From Arachnopeziza araneosa (Eukaryota > Ascomycota > Leotiomycetes > Helotiales > Arachnopezizaceae), in the NCBI GenBank assembly GCA_003988855.1, contig QYAI01000147.1, positions 87,537 to 151,536 of the forward strand: a stretch of 64,000 bases of DNA. The letters run 5' to 3'. Positions within the stretch are counted from its first letter, which is position 1. The number at the start of each line of letters is the position of its first letter. This document shows positions 20,753 to 31,121 of this stretch, piece by piece. The notes beneath the pieces are model-generated. The model was not told the origin of the DNA, searched no databases, and saw only the letters and a list, made by a program, of their open reading frames with translations. The translations under genes and the position numbers were made by a program.

Positions 20753-22491
20753 TTACTTCTCGTCAACGCCAACAACATGCACAACAGATCTTCCGCTGCA
20801 TTGATTTTGAATAATGGACTTCTGACCCTCTTGCAGTCTGAACATCCCACCATCAGAAATCGAGAACTTGGTATCTTCAATTTTCACCTTGACCTGTCCT
20901 TTAGCGATTGAGCAGATGAAAGACTTTTTCTTCTCTGAATCACTACCAATTTTGAGCTTAGATCCCGTATCAAGCGTGTATATTTGGAAAGTCTTTCCTC
21001 CCATCTTGATACCATTGTTCTTAGATAGGATGTAGAAAGAAGAAAAGGCAACGTTAACTTCTGCTTCATCATCATCACCACCTTCATCGGCGGAGATACG
21101 AGCCCGCACTCGGCCAGGTTCCAGTTCCCATTGTGCCTTGGGGCCTTCAATGATTTTTCCAATATTTTTTAGGTCATTGCTGCCGACTGGCACCAGTGAC
21201 TGTGAAATCGGAATACTGTTCGTATAGGATAGTCTACGCGGCTTGGAATTGACTTGCGGGAGGGTCTTTGATTGGAATGCTGATGATTTGCTAAGTGGAG
21301 ACTTGCCGGCTATTAGGACTTTTGGAGACGAAGGAGAAGTAATGAATCGTGGATTTGATATTTGCGCATTGCTATCGAAATTCTTAGATGCAGATCTAAT
21401 ACTTGGGCGTGATGCAGGGCGAATTGGGCTTTCGAATTTCGTTGAAGGCTTGTTTGATGAAGCTTTGTGGTTGCCAGAACTCTTGCTCTTCGCTATACTC
21501 GTCTGAGGCGCTACTGGTGATAGGTTGAGCGACTTGGCAGCATTAGCTAATTCTTCAGCAGCCAATTGCAGTGGTTTAGGTCCAAAACTGGAGAATAATA
21601 TCGGTTTCAGCGTCGTATTCCCCTTGAGAACGGGCTTGCTTCGAGTTTCCTTCCCACCTGAAAGCTTGGGTTCATTCTTGGTTATTGCAGACGAAAGGGG
21701 ACGTGGAGTAATTAAAAGATCCTTTCGGTACGGCTGCTCTGTCTGAATTCCACCTCTCTGGTTTCTTGCTGAAAGATCTCGCTCAATGCTTAAAGGAAAC
21801 GCACTAACCTCGTCATTTCCTTGCGCCACATGAGATACAGCTCCCTGTTGTTGGGTGATAGAAATTTGAGTATTATTTTTCTCGTTGGTGACGTTGCCTT
21901 GTTCCAAGACCTTGCTCTTCTTGTGTTTTTTCAAAAGCTCTTCTTCGTTCTCAGCTTCGAGTGACATGACCGCGTGTTTTCGCTTATTGGTTTTCTTCTG
22001 CTTGACCTGGACTTCGATCTCTGCATTATTGAGAGGAGTGTTTTGAACATCCGTCACCGGAGGTGATTTATTCTTCTTCTTCTTGGATTTCGGCTTACTG
22101 TCATTGCCATTGGTGGTTGCTAGAGGCTGCAGCTCAACATTTATGTCAGCCAAACATTCATCGATCTGCTATGGGAAGAAGACTTGAACTTTGAGATGGA
22201 GCTCACTTTTTGAAATTTCTTAGAGGTTGATTGTTGTGCTTTTTGTGAATTTATCTGCTTTGGGGAGAGTTTGGCATTGTGTATATCAGGCTCATGACCT
22301 TCCTTCTGCTTGGCGTTCAACTGCTTCTTTCGCTGCTCCTTGGAGAGCCTACCATTGGCAATAGGAAGCTTCTGGTTGTGATGGCTCAAAACCTTACCCT
22401 TATTTGGTGGTTGCGACATATTGTCGTCGTGTTGGGTGGGATTCAGGCCATGCTCTATGGCGTCAAGTAGGGGATTTGTGTATTCGCTCAT
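20753..22491 (-). CDS. Lys-rich nuclear-type protein with C-terminal cupin-like domain
   Basis: Two exons: 22491-22207 (95 codons, MSEYTNPLLDAIEHG) and 22168-20753, with a short 38-41 nt intron (donor GTGAGC, acceptor CATAG or GCAG). The product is about 566 residues. Residues 20-450 are basic and low-complexity, with nuclear-localisation-like runs (PKSKKKKNKS, KKTNKRKHAV). The last ~125 residues form a compact beta-rich segment (KTFQIYTLDTGSKLKIG, then GQVKVKIEDTKFSISDGG, then VVHVVGV). Its strand pattern resembles the cupin dimerisation domain of CENP-C/Mif2. I do not see the CENP-C motif, so identity with the kinetochore protein is not established. Confidence 0.6.
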
Positions 22492-23021
22492 TGCTCGAAT
22501 GCGTGCCCTTGGATTGATAATCAGGTCTATCTAATTGCCCAGATATAATAAGACGTACTCACAGGTATATGGTCTTGGGTGATCGGGACCTCCGGACTTG
22601 ATGTTGTGGTTGAGGAAGCGAAACCGCGTTTGTTGTATTTTGAAGATGAGGGAAGGTGAACCTGCTACAAACAGAATCGCAAAATGAAGTATCTTGAAGA
22701 TGAATGTGAAGCCTGATAATCGACTTTCGGAAAAAAACAAAGCAACGAATGTAAAATCTGCCTGGCACGTTCATAGTCCTTTAAACAATCAACCGCGCCT
22801 GGCTGTCGTCCGGTGACTGTCTTTATTGAATCAACATATCTATCTACAGGAAAAAGTCATAATGGGACCTTCGTTAACTATTCCATCGTATCCACACACA
22901 GAAAGGGAAGCAATTAGGAAGAACAGAGTACAGCGAAGAAGCGCTTGGCCACCAAGAAAATACGGCGAACGCTTGAATAACTCCTCCAGCAAAACGCCAT
23001 ATTCCATGCTTCAATGGGTAA
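22492..23021. other. Intergenic, nothing recognised
   Basis: 5' region of the cupin-like gene and 3' region of the phosphatase inhibitor gene. No supported feature. Confidence 0.5.
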
Positions 23022-23900
23022 CTATCTTGCAGTGCCATTCATATCATCGTCGCCGTCATCATCCTCATCATCCTCATCATCCTCGTCTTCAGGGTGTCCT
23101 AATATATTTGCAACACCTTTCATCTCGTAATGCCTTTTCCGCATCTCTTCAAACTTTCTATGCTTCTCTAGTTCCTCCTGGCTCATTCCCAAATGTTCCT
23201 CGCCAGAAACATGGACAGCCTTCTTTGCTGCATGCTCATCAAACTCGCGGTCTGGAACAGCCTCCTCGGGTTCGCCTAAGCTTAGTCCTGGAATCTCGTC
23301 TTCTTTGGCTCGAGAACTTCGACCAGGACTCTGTTCAGCGCGGGCTTTGTCTAATTCGTCGACTAGGATCTCTTGCGCATCAAGAGTCCGAATCTCATCT
23401 TCATCTTCGGCCGGGTCGTAGTTCTTGACATAAGGCGTTTTAGGCTCATCAATCTTCATAGTAGCGCTCTTCTCTTGTTCCGTCAGGTATAAATTTGCTT
23501 CATCCCATTTGAGTCGCATGTTTGTATCGTCATCATAATGGCCAAGAGAAGAATGACTGGAATGACGACGGGAACCTGATGGTCGAGCTCCCGAGGAGGA
23601 GCGACGGTGGCCTGCATTTTGTAAGGTATTCTGCACCGTCATATCTTTATCGGACAGGTCATGGTGGTCAAGGCCAGGACGCGTCAACCGGAGAGGAGAG
23701 CCAGGAGGTGGAGATTGGGTTTGAATGGGTGCTTGTTGAGGTGGAGTGCGGTGGAAGGACTTCTTTAGAATTCCTGTCAGTGTGGTCAGCTTCTTCTGGA
23801 GAGGAGGAGAGAGGAGGCCGGGGTTTGGTTTATTACCTTTTGGTCTCTTGACCGAGTGAGCGGGCGGCGAGTGAACTTGCAGTGGTGCTTCTGAAGCCAT
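23022..23900 (-). CDS. GLC8: Protein phosphatase inhibitor 2 (Glc8-like)
   Basis: The ORF is continuous for 292 codons, but it contains a probable 63-nt intron (23836-23774; donor GTAATA, CTGAC branch sequences, acceptor ACAG) that is a multiple of three without a stop. Splicing gives KRPKGILKKSFHR, restoring the KGILK motif that inhibitor-2 proteins use to bind PP1, and a 271-residue product. The second signature, LKWDEANLYLTEQEKSATMKI with DEPKTPY, is intact. The C-terminus is acidic (EDEDDEDDEDDDGDDD). The family regulates PP1 (Glc7) folding and activity in cytoplasm and nucleus. It is on the same strand as the cupin-like gene, 530 nt away. Confidence 0.93.
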   Translation of the reverse strand: MASEAPLQVHSPPAHSVKRPKGNKPNPGLLSPPLQKKLTTLTGILKKSFHRTPPQQAPIQTQSPPPGSPLRLTRPGLDHHDLSDKDMTVQNTLQNAGHRRSSSGARPSGSRRHSSHSSLGHYDDDTNMRLKWDEANLYLTEQEKSATMKIDEPKTPYVKNYDPAEDEDEIRTLDAQEILVDELDKARAEQSPGRSSRAKEDEIPGLSLGEPEEAVPDREFDEHAAKKAVHVSGEEHLGMSQEELEKHRKFEEMRKRHYEMKGVANILGHPEDEDDEDDEDDDGDDDMNGTAR

Positions 23901-24426
23901 CTTGCTTGTGGAGGGAAAGGTTTGTAGATAGTGGCTCGGTCTTTGTTGCGATCTGCGAGAGGTGGGCTGCGGATGAGACGAGGGGGAGAAGCTGAGGTTG
24001 AGGTTCTGGAAAGCTGAAAAAGGAGGAAATCGATCCTACACGGCTGCAACTATCGTGTGACTAGCATCAGTTGAAGTGAATATCTTGAATGAGGGGACCA
24101 GAATTCCGAAGATAACAGTGCCGTTTTGGATCATGTGGAGTCATGTTAAGATTTACAGTAGATGCGTTCCATCTCTACACGTCATTCTTGGTCAGCAGCA
24201 CAGCACAATCGAAATATCAACACGGTGAACCCCAGAGGTCATTCCCACGTAGCCGCGACAGAGTCCCTTACTGCATATCATTTACGTCACATAACAGGAC
24301 TCCCACCGGGACTGGCTCATCTACTTGCTTGGAGCTCAAGTGAGCCCGCTCTCGATTTCCTGAATCTTGTATTATGATGGTGATGGATATCTAATTATAC
24401 AGAGGTCTTCTTCTGCGAATCCCTTT
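23901..24426. other. Intergenic, nothing recognised
   Basis: 5' flank of the inhibitor-2 gene and 3' flank of the next minus-strand gene. No ORF with family features. Confidence 0.5.
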
Positions 24427-26159
24427 CTATGGTTTTTTAGCATCTAGAAGACTGTCGAATCCACCCAGAGTCAGTCCGGAAGAAATATCCCCGAGACTCA
24501 GAGGTCGTAATTTTGTAACTGCTATGCTCTGTTGAGCCCCGAGGGGATGAGCGGTGCCTGGCCGGAATTCTGCAATATGTGGCCCATCTTCTCGCCGAGG
24601 GCGTAAATCATCTTGCCTCGGATTTTTTCTCTCCAGAATGTCTACCTCAATCATCCTCATATGCTCCTCTAAGCTTTGTTCGTAGTCGAAACTGGGCCGA
24701 TGTCTAACATATGAAGAAGATGTTCTCCTCTCGCCTCCTCCTCTCCTGCTGTTTCTTGAAGGAGACCCAGGTACTGATGGTAACGATTTATTAGGTTTGC
24801 GGACGAAAAATTGTTCCGACATGGCCATCGATGAGCGATGCCGAAGATATTGAGCATCGGCTGTTAAGGATAGATGAGGAATCGAGGCAGATCGAGAGTG
24901 GATCCAATCTCGAGAGGAAGGGATTGTGGGTGGGTAGAATCGTAAGTCTGGCCGCATCACCACTTCTGGATAGTTAGCAGATCTAAGAAAAAGTCAGCCG
25001 AATGATCAATCCAAAACTTCTCTATATCCACTACTGACCTCACCGTCGACAGTGGTGATCTTCTAGAGATATTGCTAATGCTGCTGCTAGGAGTAATGGT
25101 CCTAGGCCGCGGTACCCGTCTTGCCACTCCTGAAGGTCGAGCTATCTGTGAGCGCGACACTGAGACCTGTGAACTCCTGTCCGACGAGCTGATATAGCCC
25201 TCAGAACTATCATATGTAAGAGAAACGGCTGAGTCCGAGTTTACAGCCGAAACTGCTTCCACAATAATTCTGTCCTTCAAATGCACCCACTCCTCCCCCC
25301 AACCACGGGTTCTTGAAGTTGACCTACGCATAACAGGCAGTAATGGAGTGATTGGACGCTCTCCCTCTTCTCCGGTCTCTGAAGGTGGTTTCGGTAGTGG
25401 TTTTTCGTTGATTCCAGGCTTTGGTTCATTTCTTCGAGCTTGAGTATATAAGGATATTCGCGATACGCTGCGTTCCAACATGTCATCACCAGCTGAGTTG
25501 ATTCGATCGCCAACTCTTCGTGCGAGATAAAATATGTCTGGCATCTGAAACGGGTATTTACACGATTCTAAGGCTGTTAAAAGTACACCTGTCGAGACTC
25601 TGTTCTTTATTAGCTGAAGCTAACCAGGACATTAGATACTAGCTTACAATCCGCATAGTGATATGACCACATCCCCAACCTGCAAATTGCAAATCACTGT
25701 TCTTCTCACGCACATCAAAGGGTCTGAGACTACCACGCAAGCAGCAACGAAGGTTGAGAACCATGTGATCATCAATAATCTGGCTGCAATAAAACACGCA
25801 GCATGGATTCGCAGCTCTGGCGGCCGCACGATTCCGACAGGTTCGTTCTCTTTAGCAGCGAAGCCATGGAGAAAAAGGTACAGAAAAGAGAGTAGCGACT
25901 ACGCAAGTCAGTATAGTTCAGAAAGTCTCTATGGGGAGCTTGCCGAAAGAATTGCAAGAGCATGGAGGCTATTCACGGCTTTCGTGCGCTCGAGATCCGC
26001 TGAAAGTACATCTCCCGCAAAGATCAATGCCACCAAACTCAGTACGCCAAGGAGAACGACCGTTACTAGCACGATTGTCGGGGTCAAGATCTTCGAGGTT
26101 CGACTTGGTACCACATATGTCGTCGGCAGAGCAGGCTGCAGATCCGGGTAGCCCATCAT
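24427..26159 (-). CDS. Predicted membrane protein with Ser/Pro-rich cytosolic tail
   Basis: I do not recognise the family. Start MMGYPDLQPALPTTY at 26159. Exon 1 (to about 25977) has a first membrane segment, LTPTIVLVTVVLLGVLSLVA. Exon 2 starts at about 25898 and reads SLLSFLYLFLHGF, then RIHAACFIAARLLMITWFST and FVAACVVV, giving at least two more hydrophobic segments. After an unresolved junction near 25640-25545, an exon (about 25541-25039) begins MPDIFYLARRVGDRI and is rich in Ser, Arg and Pro. A well-defined intron (25038-24983, GTCAGT...TTAG with CTGAC branch) joins STVR to SANYPEVVMRPDL, and the last exon ends at 24427. Such poorly conserved membrane proteins are common in Leotiomycetes. 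Function unknown. Confidence 0.6.
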
Positions 26160-28545
26160 CGCCCTCCCTCTATCATTCAAATTTTTTTTTCCGATAGAGA
26201 GAGAGAAAATCTGAAGTGACGATGGTTGAGGTAGTGCTGCAAGTCCATTACGCCAGCAATGTTTACTGTTCCTCGTCTCAGGAGCACTTTCTGCCTGTTC
26301 AACCTCAAACACCAAAAGTGGGAAGTAGGGAAGTAGGTATTCATACTTCACCACGGGTATATAACTAACAGTTTAGCAGTTGCAACACCAAACATGTCCC
26401 AATGAAGATAAAGCATCATTCGGGGCGATGGATTTGCGAGATAGATTCGCTCATATCTCTCTGAAACGAAACGTAAGCGAATGATTACTTACACGAGGAA
26501 GCTGGGAATGAGACTGAAGTCAAGTCAAAACATCGTAAAGCATGAAGTAAATGGCTGATAGAGTCTGAATAATTGATACGGTGAAAGTAGACCGTTGTCG
26601 CATTACTTACTGAGCTTCATTCATTCTACGCTTACCGCATTGCGCGGTGTATAACTTGCTCGAGCTAGTCATTGAAAGCATCCCAGCATTCCATGTCGGT
26701 GTAATCCCAATAAGAAGCATTGTTCGGACAGAGTACTCTTGTATTGGTTTGACTTATCCATTGTGATGGAATTCCCGAGTCACAGTCTTGGTGTTGTTGC
26801 ACCTTCAAGTAAGCCACGGCAAAATTGAGGCTATATAGGTAGGGTTCACGGTTGTCACATCGTTAGATATACCATGTCTTGAACCAGAAATGGAGCTCCT
26901 AGAATTTGAACTACCTTGTTCTTAAGTTATTACGATATTCTTGGCATAAGCTTATATTTTGAGGCATTAAGTTGCGACTGCTCACATATCAGTTTTTCCA
27001 TTTACTGCACTTCTCACGCGGTGAATTTCAATAATCAATATATTTAATCAATCCACTTCACCAAAGTGCGTTTTCTAAACTGTTCTTTGATTCTACATGC
27101 AACAAAGATTCTTGTTTTCTTGCGCAACGGTGCCTTCATACTTCCCACTTTTCAATTCCGTGTACTGATTTCTGCTAGCAATTGAAGCAGTAAAGTCAGA
27201 AGCGACTAGATGCTATCTATTATTCTGAGTTACATCAGCCTATCATATAAAAAGTTACAGGGAAAAAACACTGGACATACTCGGTATCGTGCTGCGAGGA
27301 TTTTAAAGAGGGGAGCTTTGTATCAGAAGAAGCTTCGATAGGAAAGCACATGTACTTAGCATAATAACTTTAGAAGAATGTCTGTGCCACAGTCGATGTT
27401 GAAAATAATAAGTAGCCTGTTGAAAATCTCAATGCTGGGTAGAATAAAACAGATCTGAGAGTATCACCTGTTCAAGGAACTTGGATAGGAATTTTGCTCG
27501 GTACTGAAATATAGTTCTAGCAGCTTCCAATGGGATTAGATCTAGAAGTTTAGGAGCAACTTTGGTGTTGCATCTATCTCCTACGGGGAAGGAGTGCAGT
27601 GTTTAAACATAAATGAAACCAAGGCAAGGGGATCCCGATTTTAATGACCAATGTAGCTCAATATATCAATTTTTATAGTATGTGGGGCTCAGGCGATCGC
27701 GAAGAAGAATGTGAAGGGTTCTCTTTTGGACATATCGGTGTCCCCGAGTAATCCAAATGTTGATTCGGTCCTTAAATCTCAGAGATCTGACTCAATTCAC
27801 CTATAACATTTGAAAACACCTTAAAAGCTCGAATGTCAGAACTCGATGACACATGAGCCTGTAGAAGAAAGCCTGAAAAGGCAACCGAGGCAGTCAGGGC
27901 CATAGCTTGAGCACACCGGCGAATTGGCGCTGCACCGTTTAGGGGGGTAAGCGGATCTACCCCCTTAGAAGTTTGACGGTTATAATACACCCTCACGAGC
28001 AACTAAATTGGTCTGTGAATATTCGAGTATATCAAGACACTTAATGAATGGCGATGACTGGTGTGCCTTAATTCGATCAATTGCAACATCGTAAGGGGGA
28101 AAACTGGGAAGGATCTTAGAGGGCCTTTCGAATGGCTTCTCTCTTACTTGTACATGGATCAATGAGAATTGTGCCGCTAAATGAAATCGAAAGCAGTTAT
28201 CAAGTCTTTGAGATCGTATTTCCATAGAGCGTAGCATAGATCAGCCTGGTTGAATCAACCCTAATCAAAATCGACTGCGCGAGCCTAACGGACGCAAAAA
28301 CCCAGCTTAGAGTTTAATGCATAGGAAATCACAACTGTTGAAGCTGCAGAAGGCTGAACAATATTCTAGAAACTGAAATAGAACGGAAGTCTTTAGCGTC
28401 AGTCATGAGCAGGATGGTGAAGGCGCGCTGGACAGCAATGGGCTTTAAGTGCACAACTAACCCCTCCTCCCCCCCAATATATTAACATTCAACATATTAG
28501 AATGCCGATAACCCTTTAATCAAGCTCATTCTTGGTGAGGGAAGT
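26160..28545. other. Gene-poor region
   Basis: About 2.4 kb with only short, scattered frames, AT-rich in places and without recognisable protein motifs. I see no terminal repeats or transposase fragments. It may be decayed repeat DNA. Confidence 0.5.
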
Positions 28546-28547
28546 AA

Positions 28548-28638
<91 letters not shown>

Positions 28639-28639
28639 A
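28546..28639. repeat. (TAAA)n microsatellite
   Basis: About 23 near-perfect copies of TAAA on the plus strand, followed by imperfect units and poly-A runs up to 28665. Confidence 0.95.
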
Positions 28640-28657
28640 ATAAATAAAAAAAAAATT

Positions 28658-28665
28658 AAAAAAAA
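28658..28665 (-). terminator. RNA polymerase III T-run terminator of the tRNA-Ser gene
   Basis: Eight T's on the minus strand, starting 13 nt after the tRNA discriminator base. A T9 run follows two bases later. Runs of four or more T's terminate Pol III. Confidence 0.65.
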
Positions 28666-28678
28666 CTTGCATGTTAAG

Positions 28679-28826
28679 CGTCGTGACTGGATACTATTAG
28701 TTCTAGGTTTGAAAATTTGTTGAGAGTAACATACGCAGGATTTGAACCTACGAGGCCGAAACCATAAGATGACTGAGAGCGAGAATGCTTTCAAGTCTTA
28801 CCCATTAACCACTCTGGCATCACGAC
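28679..28826 (-). tRNA. tRNA-Ser(UGA) with two inserts
   Basis: Minus strand, 5' end at 28826. Acceptor strand GTCGTGA, D-arm CCA-GAGTGGTTAA-TGG, anticodon stem TAAGA/TCTTA with loop CTTGAAA (anticodon TGA), variable arm GGT-TTCG-GCC and T-arm GTAGG-TTCAAAT-CCTGC. The A box (TGCCAGAGTGG) and B box (GGTTCAAATCC) are good. A 19-nt intron lies at the usual place 3' of the anticodon. After the T-stem, where TCACGAC should follow, there are 48 extra nt (28734-28687), and then TCACGAC (28686-28680) pairs 7/7 with the 5' strand. The next base is G, the usual serine discriminator. Without both inserts the tRNA is about 81 nt, normal for Ser. The 48-nt insert looks like an mRNA intron (GTATGT, ACTAAT, CCAG). 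If the insert is not removed, this is a pseudogene. Confidence 0.65.
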
Positions 28827-29262
28827 AATGTAGCATAAAATGGCTTATTTAAACTTATACAGCTCGTAGTTGGGGGGCTGTGTTGTGCGTGAAGGGAAAG
28901 CTCGGAGCTGCAGTTTCGCTTGGGCAGCCTATTACGCACTTAGATAAGGGCTCTCAGATAGAGCGGAAAGCTTCCGATGGCCAGAACCCCTCATCCTATC
29001 CCGTAGGAAGGCAATACGGCACTTGGTTTGAAATGTCACAAAGGTTGCTTGTTGGTGCTTGTAATAGCAATTGAATTTTAGATCAGCAATATTAATCAGA
29101 TTATCATTAGATCTATCATTATTTCGTTCCCGTTCAACAGCCAATTAGAAGTGGGTATCATCATCACAGCGCCGTAAAAGCCATGCCCGTAAATCCAAGT
29201 ATAGCACTCATCTACGGATTAGCGCATCTGAATCATTCACATTTCGTCCTAATTCCCGGGTA
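28827..29262. other. Intergenic, nothing recognised
   Basis: 5' flank of the tRNA-Ser gene and 3' flank of the YTP1-like gene. No ORF with family features. Confidence 0.5.
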
Positions 29263-31121
29263 TCATTCGAATCTACGCAAGACTTTCTCCTTCCTCACAA
29301 TCCACCCTTTGACAGCGATCACCAGGATGATCCAGGCCATCAAGAAGGTGATTATCCCCATGGAAACGGTAAAGACGAACATGGCATCAAGCTCATGAGT
29401 TTCCAGCGCCATCACTGTGTCACGCGCCTAGAATGGTCAGCAAGATTCAAAAGCGACAGTTAAAGACTTACACTAGCCATGAAGATCATCCCTCCGGCCA
29501 TCAAGCAGAATGCAGTAATCAATTCAGTTGGTGGTCTACCTGGCAAAATCGAAGAAGGAGGCGCCAGGTAGAATATGATATAGGTCGTAGCTCTAGCAAA
29601 TGCAGCTCCAACCAACAACGTACCCCATTCTTTGTGAATCATTGTCGAGACCATGGACTCTTGATGATGCGAACTCATCATCGTCCCTAGAAGAAGTACA
29701 ATCAAAGCGGGAATTGGGTTCATGGAGGTTCGATAACTCTTGGGCTCTTCCAACACATCAGGTTCAAATGAGACCGATGTCTCTTTCGTGACATTTAGGA
29801 CATCCCGAATTTTCTTTGACTCGATGAGCATACCACACTGGGAAGGTTAGCTCGAATTAAGATCAGACTTCTCAGCTTACCAGTCCACCACCAAAGAACA
29901 TGATGGTGATCGAGATATGCTCTAGATCCTGTGCACTCCATTCCGCACCCCAGGCAGCCAGGTGTTCCATCCATACATTTGTTACGCCATATAAAAAGAT
30001 GAGGAAGCTCTCGACGAATTCTCCAGAGGGTGCCTTTGTCCCTAAAGGTTTGATATTCCAAGACCACCCAATCTCTGCAAAACAGCCAGCCCAACGTCCT
30101 AGGGTCAAAATTCCATACCAGAAGAATATGCCTCCTTTAATCCAATGTGCCAATCCGCTGAAGACCTTGTCTCCCATCTACAAGAATTAGCGTGCTTCTT
30201 ACTTGAGCAGCACTAAACTTACAAAGAAGCCACCATAGGTGATTATCCCGGTCATCAGAGCAACAAATCCGAGAATCAAGATCACTCGATCAATCACGCT
30301 ATATAAAAAGTTGAGGACTCGCAAGGCACGAGACGAAAGCAGACCCGGGAGGCGCCGCGACAAGAATCGATCCACTTTACTCCCCTGCAACAAGCCATGT
30401 TTCTCTTCGAGATCCTCTTCCTCGTGTTCCCGTCGCATATCTGGAAGATGAACATCGCGCTGCGAGGAAATTGACTGACTTCTTAGGGACTCAGTATTAG
30501 GTTCGGTGCCTTGTCCACTATCATTTGAGTATCGATACGACTCCAAGTCGTGGAGGCGCTCATGTTCCGCAATCGCTTCCCTTGAGACGGGCATAAAAGC
30601 CCCGCGTTCATCTTTATTTCGTCCCGCGTATGCGCTTATCACTCCCATCAATAATTGTGCGCTTGTTATCCATGTCACTATCCACCCAAGTTTATGATGC
30701 GCATTGTTCGGATAGAGATCCGGGGTTCTAGCATTGTATATTGTGGCTAGAAAAACTCCGACGGCGTTCATGGCAAGGAAGAGGAACTGCACGGGAAGGG
30801 TATATCGAGACCGTACTATCGAGATCATAACGCCTGCAAAAGTCAACACAATCTCCTTAGATTTCCCAGGACCTTCCTACCTATAGGTAAGATGAATACC
30901 CAGGTCAGAATCATCAAGGCGATATGCGCTAATAGTATCCCAGAATGTTCACCATATTGCCAATAGCTCTCGGGCGCTGTACCATCTGCTGCTCCAGAAA
31001 CTATCGTCGGCCTCGACGGCTCGCTCATATCACCATTATTGCCGTGTGCAACTGCTACGGAAACAAGTCCGAGCAGTATCGCACCAGCGAAAGTCACGGA
31101 GCCGCGCGGAATCCACTGCAT
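29263..31121 (-). CDS. YTP1-like multi-pass membrane protein (DUF2427 + Ytp1)
   Basis: Five exons: 31121-30881, 30833-30223, 30177-29881, 29837-29472 and 29427-29263, total 559 codons and in phase throughout. A cleavable signal peptide is likely (GAILLGLVSVAVAHGNNG). The N-terminal part carries the DUF2427-type membrane region (HIALMILTWVFILPIG, VMISIVRSRYTLPVQFLFL). A Ser/Glu-rich loop follows, then the Ytp1-type half with HWIKGGIFFWYGILTLGRW, HLAAWGAEWSAQDLEHISI and several further hydrophobic helices. The end is KVLRRFE. The yeast homologue is a membrane protein of unknown biochemical role, with sequence features recalling mitochondrial electron-transport proteins. Start and stop are well supported. 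Confidence 0.88.

Noticed and set aside
22826..23428. Plus-strand open frame of about 200 codons
   Set aside because: It lies antisense over the inhibitor-2 gene and its 3' flank and shows no protein features. A shadow of the real gene.
28516..28794. Minus-strand ORF with a run of LFIYLFIY repeats
   Set aside because: It is the translation of the (TAAA)n microsatellite and overlaps the tRNA gene. Not a protein.
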